Shown in pieces: positions 1 to 8,109 of a stretch of DNA of 54,619 bases. The translations under genes and the position numbers were made by a program. The stretch is from MGBC124762 sp048201935 (GTDB lineage Bacteria; Bacillota; Clostridia; Oscillospirales; Oscillospiraceae). Position 1 is the first letter of the stretch, and every line of letters starts with the position of its first letter. The notes beneath the pieces were generated by a model, which was not told the DNA's origin, made no database searches, and worked only from the letters and a program-made list of their open reading frames with translations. The stretch is from NCBI GenBank assembly GCA_048201935.1, contig DBFBGR010000017.1, forward strand, positions 1 to 54,619. The letters are read 5' to 3'.

Positions 1-300
1 CATGTGGGTGGTGACCTCCAAGAACCAGCCCACGAAGTAGTCCCAGGCGGACATGGTGACGGTGGAGACCAGGTAGAAGAGGGGGATGTTGCTGGCCAGG
101 GGCTTAAAAAACAGGATCATCAACAGCACGCCCACGCCATAGATAGGGCACAGCGGGCCGTGGAGAAAGCCCCGGGAGACCAGCCGCTTTTGCAGGATGG
201 AGCAGTAGACCGTCTCCAGGCACCAGCCCGCGCAGGAATAAAAGCAGAAATAGAGGACCAGGGTGGACAGGGGATAGCCAAGGAAGGTCAAGGACGGCAT
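1..300 (-). CDS. Putative ABC-transporter type IV (CmpB-like) membrane protein, partial
   Basis: This reading frame starts at the ATG at 300 and is still open at the left edge, so only about the first 100 residues are seen. The visible part has two hydrophobic segments and the sequence LETVYCSI followed by RGFLHGPLCPIYG. That is the hallmark I associate with the putative ABC-transporter type IV family (PF06541), small membrane proteins of unknown substrate in Firmicutes. The ATG overlaps the stop codon of the upstream DUF4364 gene (TAATG), and the ribosome binding site AAGGAGGG lies inside the end of that gene, so the two are translationally coupled. The function is not established for the family. 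Confidence 0.7.
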   Translation of the reverse strand, partial: MPSLTFLGYPLSTLVLYFCFYSCAGWCLETVYCSILQKRLVSRGFLHGPLCPIYGVGVLLMILFFKPLASNIPLFYLVSTVTMSAWDYFVGWFLEVTTHM

Positions 301-833
301 TACTGGGGTCCCTCCTTAGGGGTTTGGAGCAGACAGCTCAAAATGGCGTTGAAGCAGTCCTCGGGATCGTCGTGGTAGCGGTGGACGATCTTGTCGCCCA
401 GCTCCTTGGAGGGGACGGCCAGGGACAAGGAGAACAGAGCGCCCGCGTCGTCGGCCAGGCCCAGCTCCACATGGCAGCGACCCTCGCCCTCGTCCACCAG
501 TTGGGCGGTGACCTGGGCGTCCCGGCGCAAAGCGGCGTTGAGGGCGGCCAAGGCCCGGTTGGCCTTGCCCCGGATGGCGGTGGAGAGGCTGTCCTCCATG
601 ATGCCGCTGTTGGTGCGGCCCTTCTCGGTGATGGTATAGAGCCCGCCGTCGTCCAGCACCAACTGCTCGCGCTGGACCAGCTCACCCACCTCCTGGGCGA
701 AGAGGAAGTAGTCCACCTCCTCGCAGTCCAGCACCAGGTCGGTGAGCGCGTCAAAGGTGATGGGCGCGGCCACACGGCTCATAATGTACAAAACCAGAAG
801 CTTGACATCCAGCGGTCCCCGGAGAAATCCCAT
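300..833 (-). CDS. DUF4364 family protein (winged-helix-like)
   Basis: This protein of 177 residues matches DUF4364, a Firmicute family with an N-terminal winged-helix-like region (about residues 1-75, with YTITEKGR typical of a PadR/MarR-style wing) and a C-terminal alpha/beta part. No function is established; a DNA-binding regulatory role is inference from the fold. The start at 833 is preceded by AAAGGAGG at good spacing and by a strong sigma-A promoter. It is the first gene of an operon with the coupled membrane protein to its left. Confidence 0.8.
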   Translation of the reverse strand: MGFLRGPLDVKLLVLYIMSRVAAPITFDALTDLVLDCEEVDYFLFAQEVGELVQREQLVLDDGGLYTITEKGRTNSGIMEDSLSTAIRGKANRALAALNAALRRDAQVTAQLVDEGEGRCHVELGLADDAGALFSLSLAVPSKELGDKIVHRYHDDPEDCFNAILSCLLQTPKEGPQ

Positions 834-869
834 GCCGCCGCCTCCTTTCTTGGAACTGACATTTGTTCT

Positions 870-898
870 ATTATACCATAGTTATTTTGGGAGTACAA
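870..898 (-). promoter_or_regulatory. Sigma-A promoter of the DUF4364 operon
   Basis: On the minus strand there is a -35 TTGTAC (893-898), a 17-bp spacer and a -10 TATAAT (870-875) with an extended TGG just before it. It lies about 40 bp before the DUF4364 start. Confidence 0.75.
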
Positions 899-981
899 GG
901 GGAAAAAGCGCGCCGCCGCCGGGGTTCTTCCCAGGCCGTGGCGCGCATAAGGTAGAGGGATAGAGGGAAGGGGGCGGCACG

Positions 982-2508
982 GTGGCGGCGAGACGGGACA
1001 GCATGACCTACGGCACGGCTCTGCTCACCTTCAGCGGCCTGTTTGGCCAGTTGGTGGGCTTTTTCTACCGCATCGCCCTGTCCCGGCTCATCGGCTCGGA
1101 GCTGATGGGCCTTTACCAGCTCATCATGCCGGTATATTCGGTCCTGAGCTCGCTGACGGCGGCAGGGCTCACCGTGGCGGCCTCCACGCTGTCGGCCCGG
1201 TATGCCGCCCGGAGCGACCTTGGGGCGGTGCGGCAGGTGCGCCGGAGCTGTCTCAACGTCTTTTTCCTGCTGCTGGCGCCGCTGGCGGCGGTGACGGTGC
1301 TGCTCTCCGACCCTATCTCGGTCTACGCCCTGGGGGACGCCCGGACCCGGCTGGGGCTTTGCCTGCTGCTACCGTGCCTGCTGCTGACGGGCATTGAAAA
1401 TCTGCAGAAGCACTGCTTCTTCGGCACCGGGCGGGTGACGCCGCCGGCGCTTTGTGAGATGGCCGAGCAGGTCATCCGGGCTCTGGCGGTGCTGGGGCTC
1501 TTGGTGGCTCTGCGCCCCCGGACCGGGGAGGGGACGGTGGGAGTTATCGTGCTGGGGATGTGCGTGTGCGAGGTGTTCTCCGCCAGCGCCCTCACCGTCC
1601 TCTTTCGCCGGCGCATGGGCGCGGGGCCTATGGGGCGGTTGGAGCCCCGGGTCTTACACGCGGAGATCTTCCACATCGCCCTTCCTGTGGGAGCGACGGC
1701 TCTGCTGGGCAACCTGATGGGCTCGGCCAACGCCGTCCTCATCCCCCAACTGCTGGTCAAGGGCGGGGCCACCGCCAGCCAGGCCATGAGCGACTTCGGC
1801 GTTATCAACGGCATGACCTTACCCATGCTCTTGATGCCCTCGGCCTTCATCGGCGCACTGGGGCTGGTGCTGGTGCCCAAGCTGGCCCAGACCTCGTCTC
1901 TGGGCAGGGAGGGAGAGACCCGGGCGCAGCTTTCTCGGGCGGTAAACGCCACATCGCTGCTCATCCTGCCCGCCATGGCGCTGTTGTGCGTCATCGGTCC
2001 CACCCTGGGGACCCTTTTGTTCAAAGAACCCAAGGCCGGGGAGCACATTTTTCCCTTGGCGGTGGGGGTGGCGCTGAGTTGCTACCAGGCGGTGTTGGGC
2101 AGCGCCCTCAACGGTCTGGGCAAGCAGAGCGCCGCCGCCCGGAATATGCTCCTCAGCGACGCGGTGCAGTTGGCCTTTACCTGGTTTTTGGTGGGCGACC
2201 CCCGCATCGGCATGGCGGGCTACGTCACCGGGCTGTGGGTCAGCTCGCTGGTGGGAGCGTGGCTCAACTGGTGGGACATCCGCCGCTGCTCAGGCACCCG
2301 GGCCGATGCCTTTACCGCCCTGGTGGCTCCGGGGCTTGCATCGCTGCTCATGGGCCTTTGCTGCCGGCTGCTCTTCCATAAACTGCTGGACGCGGGGCTG
2401 GGCGCGCCCTGGTCATGCCTGAGCACGGCCGCCTTTGGCACGGTCTTGTATCTGGCCGCTCTCCAGGCCCAAGGGGTGGGCCGGGGACTGCTGCGGCCAA
2501 GGGCCTAG
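982..2508 (+). CDS. Polysaccharide biosynthesis protein / SpoVB-MurJ family flippase
   Basis: This is a 508-residue integral membrane protein with about 14 hydrophobic segments. The N-terminal region (LTFSGLFGQLVGFFYRIALS, then ELMGLYQLIMPVYSV) is characteristic of the MATE/MOP superfamily branch with stage V sporulation protein B and MurJ-like lipid-linked oligosaccharide flippases. The likely role is moving a lipid-linked glycan precursor across the membrane, in sporulation or vegetative wall synthesis; the substrate cannot be read from sequence. I take the GTG at 982 as start because GAGGGAAGGGGG precedes it; an ATG lies eight codons downstream. A GC-rich inverted repeat (CGCGCC/GGCGCG, about 908-946) lies in the leader. 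The stop codon abuts the convergent pyridoxamine kinase gene. Confidence 0.8.
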   Translation: MAARRDSMTYGTALLTFSGLFGQLVGFFYRIALSRLIGSELMGLYQLIMPVYSVLSSLTAAGLTVAASTLSARYAARSDLGAVRQVRRSCLNVFFLLLAPLAAVTVLLSDPISVYALGDARTRLGLCLLLPCLLLTGIENLQKHCFFGTGRVTPPALCEMAEQVIRALAVLGLLVALRPRTGEGTVGVIVLGMCVCEVFSASALTVLFRRRMGAGPMGRLEPRVLHAEIFHIALPVGATALLGNLMGSANAVLIPQLLVKGGATASQAMSDFGVINGMTLPMLLMPSAFIGALGLVLVPKLAQTSSLGREGETRAQLSRAVNATSLLILPAMALLCVIGPTLGTLLFKEPKAGEHIFPLAVGVALSCYQAVLGSALNGLGKQSAAARNMLLSDAVQLAFTWFLVGDPRIGMAGYVTGLWVSSLVGAWLNWWDIRRCSGTRADAFTALVAPGLASLLMGLCCRLLFHKLLDAGLGAPWSCLSTAAFGTVLYLAALQAQGVGRGLLRPRA

Positions 2509-2509
2509 G

Positions 2510-3343
2510 TCAGCGCTGGGCCAGCAGTCCCAGCAGCGGCTCGAAGTCCGCCCCCTGCAAGGGATCGCCGCCCCGGTCCAGGGTGGCCTGGGCCGCCTGG
2601 GCCACGAAGTCCACGGCGGCCTGGGTGGCCTGGGCCAGGCTGTGGCCCGCCAGCAGCTTGCCCAGGCACACCGAGGCGAAGAGGTCGCCGGTGCCGGAAA
2701 AACGCCCGTGGGCCAGGGGCGCCTGGGCGGTGTAGACCTGGCCCGTCTCCCGGTCCAGACAGCCCGCCCCCAGAGTGTCAGGGGCCAGGGAGAGCCCGGT
2801 GAGCGCCACTGAGCGGCGGCCCTCCAAGCTCAGCCGCCGGAGCCAATCGGTGGCCTTGTCCAGGCTGGGGTCGGGGTCGTATTCCTCCTCCAGCAAGATG
2901 GCGGCCTCGGTGAGGTTGGGGGTGATGATATCGGCCTGGGCGGCCAGCTCAGACATCCGCTGGCACAGCTCAGGGGTGTAGGTGCGGTAGGGCTGGCCGT
3001 GGTCGCCCATGACCGGGTCCACCATAGCCAGAAAGCCCGGACGGTGAAAATCCCGCAGACAGGCCGTCAGGGTGTCCATCTGCTCCGCCGAGCCCAAAAA
3101 GCCGCTGTAAAAGCCGTCAAACTCCGCCCCCAGGTCCTTCCAGTGCTCCAGCACCTGGGGCATCTCGGCGGTGAGGTCCAAAAAGACTTCGTGGCCGGTG
3201 GTGGGAAAGGCGGTGTTAGCGGATAAATACGCCGTCAGCAGCGGATAACACCGCACGCCCATGGCCGAGAGGGTGGGCATGACTACGCTCAGCGAGCACC
3301 GGCCAAAGCCGGAGAGGTCGTGTACGGCAATGATATGTTTCAA
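2510..3343 (-). CDS. Pyridoxamine kinase (PfkB/ribokinase superfamily)
   Basis: This protein of 277 residues phosphorylates pyridoxamine/pyridoxal in vitamin B6 salvage. It begins KHIIAVHDLSGFGRCSLSV and contains NTAFPTTGHEVF, a PVMGDHG segment and a GTGDLFAS anion-hole/catalytic-base motif near the C-terminus, the standard order for PdxK/PdxY-type kinases. The start is the TTG at 3343: the frame is open further upstream, but the family N-terminus begins here and AAAGGGGG precedes the TTG by 7 bases. It is convergent with, and ends one base from, the flippase gene. A promoter was not identified with confidence. Confidence 0.85.
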   Translation of the reverse strand: MKHIIAVHDLSGFGRCSLSVVMPTLSAMGVRCYPLLTAYLSANTAFPTTGHEVFLDLTAEMPQVLEHWKDLGAEFDGFYSGFLGSAEQMDTLTACLRDFHRPGFLAMVDPVMGDHGQPYRTYTPELCQRMSELAAQADIITPNLTEAAILLEEEYDPDPSLDKATDWLRRLSLEGRRSVALTGLSLAPDTLGAGCLDRETGQVYTAQAPLAHGRFSGTGDLFASVCLGKLLAGHSLAQATQAAVDFVAQAAQATLDRGGDPLQGADFEPLLGLLAQR

Positions 3344-3383
3344 GTGAAGTCCCCCTTTGTCTGCCCCATTATGCGCCTCCTGA

Positions 3384-3412
3384 TTGACTTTTGCAAGTGG
3401 AAATGGTAAAAT
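3384..3412 (+). promoter_or_regulatory. Promoter of tRNA-Leu(UAG)
   Basis: TTGACT (3384-3389), a 17-bp spacer and TAAAAT (3407-3412) with an upstream TGG lie just before the tRNA. Confidence 0.75.
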
Positions 3413-3423
3413 GCAACTCGTGC

Positions 3424-3508
3424 GCGGGTATGATGGAACTGGCAGACATGCGAGATTTAGGTTCTCGTGCCGCGAGGCGTTGGGGTTCAAATCCCCATAC
3501 CCGCACCA
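3424..3508 (+). tRNA. tRNA-Leu(UAG)
   Basis: The 7-bp acceptor stem GCGGGTA pairs with TACCCGC, followed by discriminator A and an encoded CCA. The anticodon arm is CGAGA-TTTAGGT-TCTCG, giving anticodon UAG. A long variable arm and a GGGGTTCAAATCCCC T-arm identify a class II leucine tRNA. Confidence 0.95.
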
Positions 3509-3545
3509 AAAGCAAGGACGCTCAAGCTGAGCGTCCTTGCTTTTT
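3508..3545 (+). terminator. Bidirectional rho-independent terminator
   Basis: A 13-bp perfect stem (GCAAGGACGCTCA with its complement, 3-nt loop) is flanked by A and T runs. It ends the tRNA on the plus strand and the symporter gene on the minus strand. Confidence 0.9.
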
Positions 3546-3547
3546 CG

Positions 3548-4945
3548 TCAACGCTTCTTGTCTGCCTCGTAGTCCCGCAGGGCCTTGAGAGCTTGGCCGG
3601 AGAGGGGATAGAGGGCGATGAGGTTGAATACCGTCATCAGTCCCACCCCCACGTCGCCCAGGTCCCACACCACCGTGTACGCCGCCAGGCCGCCCACAAA
3701 GAGCATCCCCAGAGCCAGGACCTTGTAGGCGGTCTGAGACCACCAACTGTCGCCCAGGAGGTAGGACACGTTGGACCGGGCGTAAAAAAGGATGCCGATG
3801 AAGGTGGAGAAGCTGAAAAGGCCCAGAGTGATGGCGATGAACACCACGCCAAAGGAGCCCAGATGGTAGTTCATAGCCGCCTGCAGAAGGTCCATGCCCT
3901 CCAAAGAGCCCACCACGTTTTGCGGGGCCAGCAGCAGGATCATGGCGGTGCAGGTGCAGATGACGATGGTATCGATGAACACCCCCAGGGCCTGGGTCAG
4001 GCCCACCTTCACCGGCTGGTCGCTCTGGGCCGCGGCGGCGGCGCAGGGCGCGGAGCCCGAGCCGGCCTCGTTGGAGAAGAGCCCGCGCTTGACGCCGTTC
4101 ATCAGTACCGCGCCGAACCCACCCGCCACCGCCTGACGAAGGCCGAAGGCCTCTTCAAAGATGCGCGAGAGCACGCCGGGCAGCTCGGTGATGTTCAGGG
4201 CAATGACGACCAGGGTGATGATGAAATAGAACGCCGCCATGACGGGCACCATCACGTCCAGCACCTTCACCGTGGCGTCCTTGCGCAGTACGATCACCGC
4301 CGCCACCGCCACCAGGGCGATGGTGGTGTAGAGGGGGTCGATGTGGAAGGCGTTTTCAAAGGAGGATGTGACGCTGTTGCCAATGACCTGGCTGATGCCG
4401 CACCAGCAGATGAGGCCGGACAGAGCGAACAGCACCGCCAGCACCGAGCGCTTCAGGGCCTTGCCCCGGACGCGCTGGGCCAACTGGTGGATGTAGTAGG
4501 CCGGGCCGCCCCGGTAGCCGCCGTAGAGCGGGTCGGGCTCCTTGTACTGCTGGGCCAGCGTGGCCTCGATAAAGGCGGTGGCCGAGCCCAAAAGGGCGCT
4601 CAACCACATCCAAAACACCGCTCCCGCGCCGCCCATAGAGATGGCGGCCACCACGCCCACCAGGTTGCCCATGCCCACCCGGGTGGCGGTGGACACCACC
4701 AGGGTCTGCAGCGACGACAGCGCGCCGTGCTCCTTTTTCTTCTCTCCCAGGGCCCGGACCATGTCCGGGAAGAGCCGGACGGGCAAAAACCGGGTCCGCA
4801 GGGTGAACCAAAGGCCGGTGGGGATGAGCAATATCACCAGCAGCGACAGCCCCAGCGTGCCGCCGCCGGGCAGGGGAATGGTCACCAGATCGCCCCACAG
4901 AAAGCTGTGGACGGCCTCGATCAAAGCAGTCATCATCTCACCCAT
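3548..4945 (-). CDS. Alanine/glycine:cation symporter (AGCS) family protein
   Basis: This 465-residue polytopic membrane protein has the AGCS family signatures: GMGNLVGVVAAI, then GAGAVFWMWLSALLGSATAF, an EATLAQQYK segment with GGYRGGPAYYI, and NEAGSGSAP. AGCS proteins (AlsT/DagA-like) import alanine or glycine with Na+ or H+. Several start codons are possible (ATG at 4945, and ATG-ATG at 4936 and 4933); GGTGAG is the only nearby Shine-Dalgarno-like sequence, so the N-terminus is uncertain by a few residues. It is a single-gene transcript with a clear promoter and terminator. Confidence 0.9.
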   Translation of the reverse strand: MGEMMTALIEAVHSFLWGDLVTIPLPGGGTLGLSLLVILLIPTGLWFTLRTRFLPVRLFPDMVRALGEKKKEHGALSSLQTLVVSTATRVGMGNLVGVVAAISMGGAGAVFWMWLSALLGSATAFIEATLAQQYKEPDPLYGGYRGGPAYYIHQLAQRVRGKALKRSVLAVLFALSGLICWCGISQVIGNSVTSSFENAFHIDPLYTTIALVAVAAVIVLRKDATVKVLDVMVPVMAAFYFIITLVVIALNITELPGVLSRIFEEAFGLRQAVAGGFGAVLMNGVKRGLFSNEAGSGSAPCAAAAAQSDQPVKVGLTQALGVFIDTIVICTCTAMILLLAPQNVVGSLEGMDLLQAAMNYHLGSFGVVFIAITLGLFSFSTFIGILFYARSNVSYLLGDSWWSQTAYKVLALGMLFVGGLAAYTVVWDLGDVGVGLMTVFNLIALYPLSGQALKALRDYEADKKR

Positions 4946-4995
4946 TTCTCAGGTATTTGTGACACAGAGCCCAGCGCAAAGGAATACTTTTGCAC

Positions 4996-5024
4996 ATTAT
5001 AGCATAAAAGCGGGCCCCATGCAA
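4996..5024 (-). promoter_or_regulatory. Promoter of the AGCS symporter gene
   Basis: TTGCAT (5019-5024), a 17-bp spacer and TATAAT (4996-5001) on the minus strand. The -35 sits inside the terminator hairpin of the upstream HAD gene. Confidence 0.75.
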
Positions 5025-5037
5025 TAGGGTCCGCTTT
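5006..5037 (-). terminator. Terminator of the HAD hydrolase gene
   Basis: A stem of AAAAGCGG plus CCCTAT/ATGGGG-type pairing runs into a short T run on the minus strand. Confidence 0.7.
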
Positions 5038-5057
5038 TCTTTGCCCGCCAGCAACAT

Positions 5058-5729
5058 TCAGGGCGTGAATAGATAGTCAAAAAGGGCCTGGGGCGTTTCA
5101 AAATACAGTGCCTCCTGAGAGAGCTCTCGCTGAAGTTCAGGGATGGCGTGGGCCCAGGCCGCGGCGGCAAAGGGGACCCCGGCGGCGCGGGCCATGTCCC
5201 GGCCCAGGAGCAGATCGTCCACCATCAGCAGTTCCTCCGGGGCCAGGTCCAGCCGCTGGGCAATGTCCAACAGGGGCCAGGGCTGGGGCTTTTGACGCTG
5301 CGTGGGCAGCTCGCTGCCGTAAACCAGGTCGGGCGCGGGCAGATCATTGCGTTCATAGTCACGTAAGATGTTTTCCCGCCGGGAGTGAGACACCACGCAG
5401 ACCCAGCCGCCCCGGCGTTTTTGCTCACGAATGACCTGGGCCATGCCGGGGTAGGCCACCGGGGCGTGGCTGGCCACATAGTCTAGCCAGAACCGGGTCT
5501 CAAACTCTATCTCTTCCGAGCTCAGGCCCATCACGTCTTTGTAGTAGGCCCCAAGGCCCGGGTCGCAGTTCATGCGGAAATACTCCTCCAGGGTCATGGA
5601 TAATGCCGCCGAGCCGGGCCGTAGCTGCTGCGCGCAGGCCAGGAAGGCGGGGTAGTGGACGTGGGCGGTGGAGTCCACCACGGTGTCGTCGTGGTCCAGC
5701 ACCAGGCAGGGATAGCGAAGATGGGCCAT
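5058..5729 (-). CDS. HAD family hydrolase (phosphatase)
   Basis: A 223-residue haloacid-dehalogenase-like protein. Motif I is LVLDHDDTVVDS (nucleophile DxDxT, residues about 10-16), motif II is the VVSHS segment, and motif IV is LLMVDDLLLGRDMA with paired aspartates. The substrate is unknown; the layout resembles phosphoglycolate-phosphatase-like HADs, which act on small phosphate esters. The start is the ATG at 5729, preceded by AAAGGAGGTCCATC; the frame is open ten codons further but lacks a ribosome binding site there. Confidence 0.85.
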   Translation of the reverse strand: MAHLRYPCLVLDHDDTVVDSTAHVHYPAFLACAQQLRPGSAALSMTLEEYFRMNCDPGLGAYYKDVMGLSSEEIEFETRFWLDYVASHAPVAYPGMAQVIREQKRRGGWVCVVSHSRRENILRDYERNDLPAPDLVYGSELPTQRQKPQPWPLLDIAQRLDLAPEELLMVDDLLLGRDMARAAGVPFAAAAWAHAIPELQRELSQEALYFETPQALFDYLFTP

Positions 5730-5750
5730 GATGGACCTCCTTTGAACTAG

Positions 5751-5779
5751 AAAGGGCACGCCCGGGGGCGTGCCCTTTG
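5751..5779 (-). terminator. Terminator of the NhaC-family gene
   Basis: A stem AAAGGGCACGCCC pairs with GGGCGTGCCCTTT just after the stop codon of the transporter gene. Confidence 0.8.
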
Positions 5780-5801
5780 TCTGTTTAGTGTGGCTGTGGT
5801 C

Positions 5802-7325
5802 TTACTGCTTATTCTTGCCCAGGGTGGCCTTCATGGCAAACAGCGTGCCGATGGTGAGGACGATGCCGATGGGCAGGCCCAGCAGACCGGGCGCGCCGAA
5901 GCTGACCAGCAGGCCGGTAATGACGTAGGTCACCGCCGACACCGCCGCCACAGTGATGGCGTAGGGGAGCTGGGTGGACACGTGGGTCACGTGGTCCACC
6001 TGAGCGCCGGCGGAGGCCATGATGGTGGTGTCGCTGATGGGGGAGCAGTGGTCGCCGCACACCGCGCCGGCCAGACAGGCGGACACGCCGATGATGAGCA
6101 GGGTGGAGCCGGGCTGGAAGACGGCGGCCACGATGGGGATAAGGATGCCGAAGGTGCCCCAGGAGGTGCCCGAGGCGAAGGCCAGCAGGCAGGCCACCAG
6201 GAAGATGACGGCGGGGAGCATGCTATAGAGCCCGGCGGAAGCGCCCTCCATCGCGCCCTGGACGAACTCGGCCAGACCCAGCGCGCCGGTCATGTTCTTC
6301 AGGCTGACGGCCAAGGTGAGGATGATGATGGGCGGGATCATGGCGTTAAAGCCCTTGGGGATGCACTCCATCGCGCCCTTGAAGGAGATGAGGCGGCGGG
6401 CCACCATGTAGATTACGGTGATCACCAGGGTGATAAGGCCGCCCCAGGGCAGGGCCACGGTGGCGTCGGTGTTGGCGAAAGCGCCCACAAAGTCGCCGGC
6501 GCAGTCGCCGCCGAAGAAGCCGCCCACATAGATCATGGAGAAGATGCAGGAGATGATGAGCACCACCACGGGGAGGACCAGGTCCAGGATCTTGCCCTTG
6601 GCGTTGCCCGCTTCGTTGTCGGTGCCCTCCAAAGCGCCCAGGTCGCCATTCAGCATGGCGTTCATCTCCTTGACCTTCATGGGACCGAAGTCAAACTTCA
6701 TCACGGCGATGCCGATGATGAACACAAAGGTCAGCAGGGAGTAGAAGTTGTAGGGGATAGCCCGGACGAACAGCTCCATGCCGTCATAGCCCAGGTCCAG
6801 GTTGTTGTCGGAGATAACGCCGGAGACGGCGGCGGCCCAGGAGCTGATGGGAGCGATCATGCACACCGGGGCGGCGGTAGCGTCGATGAGGTAGGCCAGC
6901 TTGGCCCGGGAGATCTTGTGGCGGTCGGTGAGGGGGCGCATGACCGAGCCCACGGTGAGGCAGTTGAAATAGTCGTCGATGAAGATGAGCACGCCCAGCA
7001 CGAAGGTGGCCAGCATCGCGCCCACCTTGGTCTTGACGTTCTTCTCCGCCCAGCGGCCAAAGGCGGCCGAGCCGCCCGAGGCGTTGACCAGGGCCACGAT
7101 AGCGCCCAGGATGACCAGGAACAGGAAGATGCCGGCGTTGCCCTTGATGGCCTCGATAAAGCCATCGTTGACGATGGCGTCCACGGTGCCGGCGGGGGAG
7201 AAGTTGCAGGCCAGCATCGCGCCCACGATGATGCCGATGAACAGCGAGGAGTAGGCCTCCTTGGTGATCAGCGCCAGACCGATGGCGATGACGGGCGGCA
7301 AAAGCGCCCATGCGGTTGCGTACAT
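5802..7325 (-). CDS. NhaC-family transporter, probable lysine transporter
   Basis: This 507-residue membrane protein has two NhaC-type domains. Seen motifs include ASGGSAAFGRWAEK, FIDDYFNCLTVGSVMRPLTD, a SWAAAVSGVI segment, ASGTSWGTFGILIPI and GDHCSPISDTTIMAS, all typical of the Na+/H+ antiporter NhaC superfamily. Alone this would suggest Na+/H+ or organic-acid exchange, but a complete lysine riboswitch with terminator precedes it. NhaC-superfamily proteins under L-box control have been predicted to be lysine transporters (LysW), so lysine uptake is the best inference. The start is the ATG at 7325 with AAGGAGG before it. Confidence 0.85.
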   Translation of the reverse strand: MYATAWALLPPVIAIGLALITKEAYSSLFIGIIVGAMLACNFSPAGTVDAIVNDGFIEAIKGNAGIFLFLVILGAIVALVNASGGSAAFGRWAEKNVKTKVGAMLATFVLGVLIFIDDYFNCLTVGSVMRPLTDRHKISRAKLAYLIDATAAPVCMIAPISSWAAAVSGVISDNNLDLGYDGMELFVRAIPYNFYSLLTFVFIIGIAVMKFDFGPMKVKEMNAMLNGDLGALEGTDNEAGNAKGKILDLVLPVVVLIISCIFSMIYVGGFFGGDCAGDFVGAFANTDATVALPWGGLITLVITVIYMVARRLISFKGAMECIPKGFNAMIPPIIILTLAVSLKNMTGALGLAEFVQGAMEGASAGLYSMLPAVIFLVACLLAFASGTSWGTFGILIPIVAAVFQPGSTLLIIGVSACLAGAVCGDHCSPISDTTIMASAGAQVDHVTHVSTQLPYAITVAAVSAVTYVITGLLVSFGAPGLLGLPIGIVLTIGTLFAMKATLGKNKQ

Positions 7326-7363
7326 ATTGTTTTCCTCCTTTTTCTCTTGCGGCAGAGGGCGGC

Positions 7364-7400
7364 AAAAAGCCCCGTGGGCACACGTCACGACCCACGGGGC
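7364..7400 (-). terminator. Riboswitch-controlled intrinsic terminator
   Basis: GCCCCGTGGG pairs with CCCACGGGGC, followed by TTTTT, upstream of the transporter start. Its loop carries GGTCGTGAC (7384-7392), perfectly complementary to GTCACGACC (7432-7440) in the riboswitch, giving a clear antiterminator alternative. Confidence 0.9.
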
Positions 7401-7410
7401 ACAAGGCTCC

Positions 7411-7577
7411 CAACGGCGATAGCGCTCCACTGGTCGTGACAGTCCGCGGGGTATTCCCCACGCGGCCCAGGAAAACGGCCCCTGACAGGACGGTCTCCTT
7501 CGGCGAAGCTCCCTTTCTCCCGGCGGCTGTCAGGCCGCTGTGCCGGGGTACTGATGACCTCCGCGCCTCTATCGTTG
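7411..7577 (-). promoter_or_regulatory. Lysine riboswitch (L box)
   Basis: Read on the minus strand, the conserved L-box blocks appear in order: AGAGGCGC at the 5' side, ATCAGTA, GAAAGGGAGC, CGCCGAAGGAG, and CTGTCACGACCAGTGGAGC at the 3' side. A closing P1 stem of CGATAG/CTATCG joins the ends. With the terminator just downstream this is a transcriptional OFF switch: lysine binding frees the terminator and shuts off the NhaC-family transporter. Confidence 0.93.
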
Positions 7578-7582
7578 ACGGT

Positions 7583-7611
7583 ATCTTAGCACTTTGGTCC
7601 ACGCTTGTCAA
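7583..7611 (-). promoter_or_regulatory. Promoter of the lysine-riboswitch transcript
   Basis: TTGACA (7606-7611), a 17-bp spacer and TAAGAT (7583-7588) lie just upstream of the L box. Confidence 0.8.
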
Positions 7612-7641
7612 GCGTGGCGTGGTAAAAATGGTAAAAAATAC

Positions 7642-7670
7642 AAAAACCGGCAGGGCTTCTGCCGGTTTTT
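7642..7670 (-). terminator. Terminator of the deacetylase-cdd operon
   Basis: A stem ACCGGCAG/CTGCCGGT flanked by A and T runs lies downstream of the cytidine deaminase stop codon. Confidence 0.85.
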
Positions 7671-7690
7671 GTGGGGTTTCAGGGCTTGGC

Positions 7691-8095
7691 TCACTCTGCC
7701 TGGGTCAGAGACTCGGGCCCAAAGCCGTAGGGCAGGAGTTTCTTTAAGGGCAGGGTCACATAGTCTCCATCGGCGCGGGCCACCAGTACGGTGAGATCGG
7801 GGCAGAACTCGTAAAGGGCCTGGCGGCAGACGCCGCAGGGCCAGCAGTAGTCGGCGCTGTTGCCCACCACGGCGATGGCCTCCCAGTCGCCTACATGGCC
7901 CTCGCTGACGGCCTTGGAAAGAGCGGTACGCTCGGCGCAGATGGTGGGGCCGTAGGCGGCGTTTTCGATGTTGCAGCCGGTGAACACCGTGCCGTCCTTG
8001 CACAAAATGGCCGCTCCAACAGGGAAGTGGGAGTAGGGCACGTAGGCCCGCTCCAGCATGGTAAAGGCCAGCTTGATCAGCTCGTCATGGCTCAT
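7691..8095 (-). CDS. cdd: Cytidine deaminase
   Basis: A 134-residue homotetrameric-type cytidine deaminase, converting cytidine and deoxycytidine to uridine and deoxyuridine in pyrimidine salvage. TGCNIENAAYGP is followed by CAER (zinc ligand Cys53, catalytic Glu55), and PCGVCRQ supplies zinc ligands Cys87 and Cys90. The start is the ATG at 8095 with AAAGGAGGG; the frame stays open upstream but only as a shadow. It lies 14 bp after the deacetylase lipoprotein gene, so the two are probably cotranscribed. Confidence 0.95.
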   Translation of the reverse strand: MSHDELIKLAFTMLERAYVPYSHFPVGAAILCKDGTVFTGCNIENAAYGPTICAERTALSKAVSEGHVGDWEAIAVVGNSADYCWPCGVCRQALYEFCPDLTVLVARADGDYVTLPLKKLLPYGFGPESLTQAE

Positions 8096-8109
8096 AAACG
8101 AACCCTCCT

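Noticed and set aside
3467..5002. 511-residue open frame antisense to the AGCS symporter, starting inside tRNA-Leu
   Set aside because: It starts inside a tRNA, and the opposite strand is a clear family member.
5790..7439. 549-residue open frame antisense to the NhaC-family gene
   Set aside because: Low-complexity His/Gly/Asp composition; the sense strand encodes a recognisable transporter.
7608..8003. Alternative open frames antisense or shifted over cdd
   Set aside because: Frame-shadow of cdd; only the frame with CAER/PCGVC motifs is coding.
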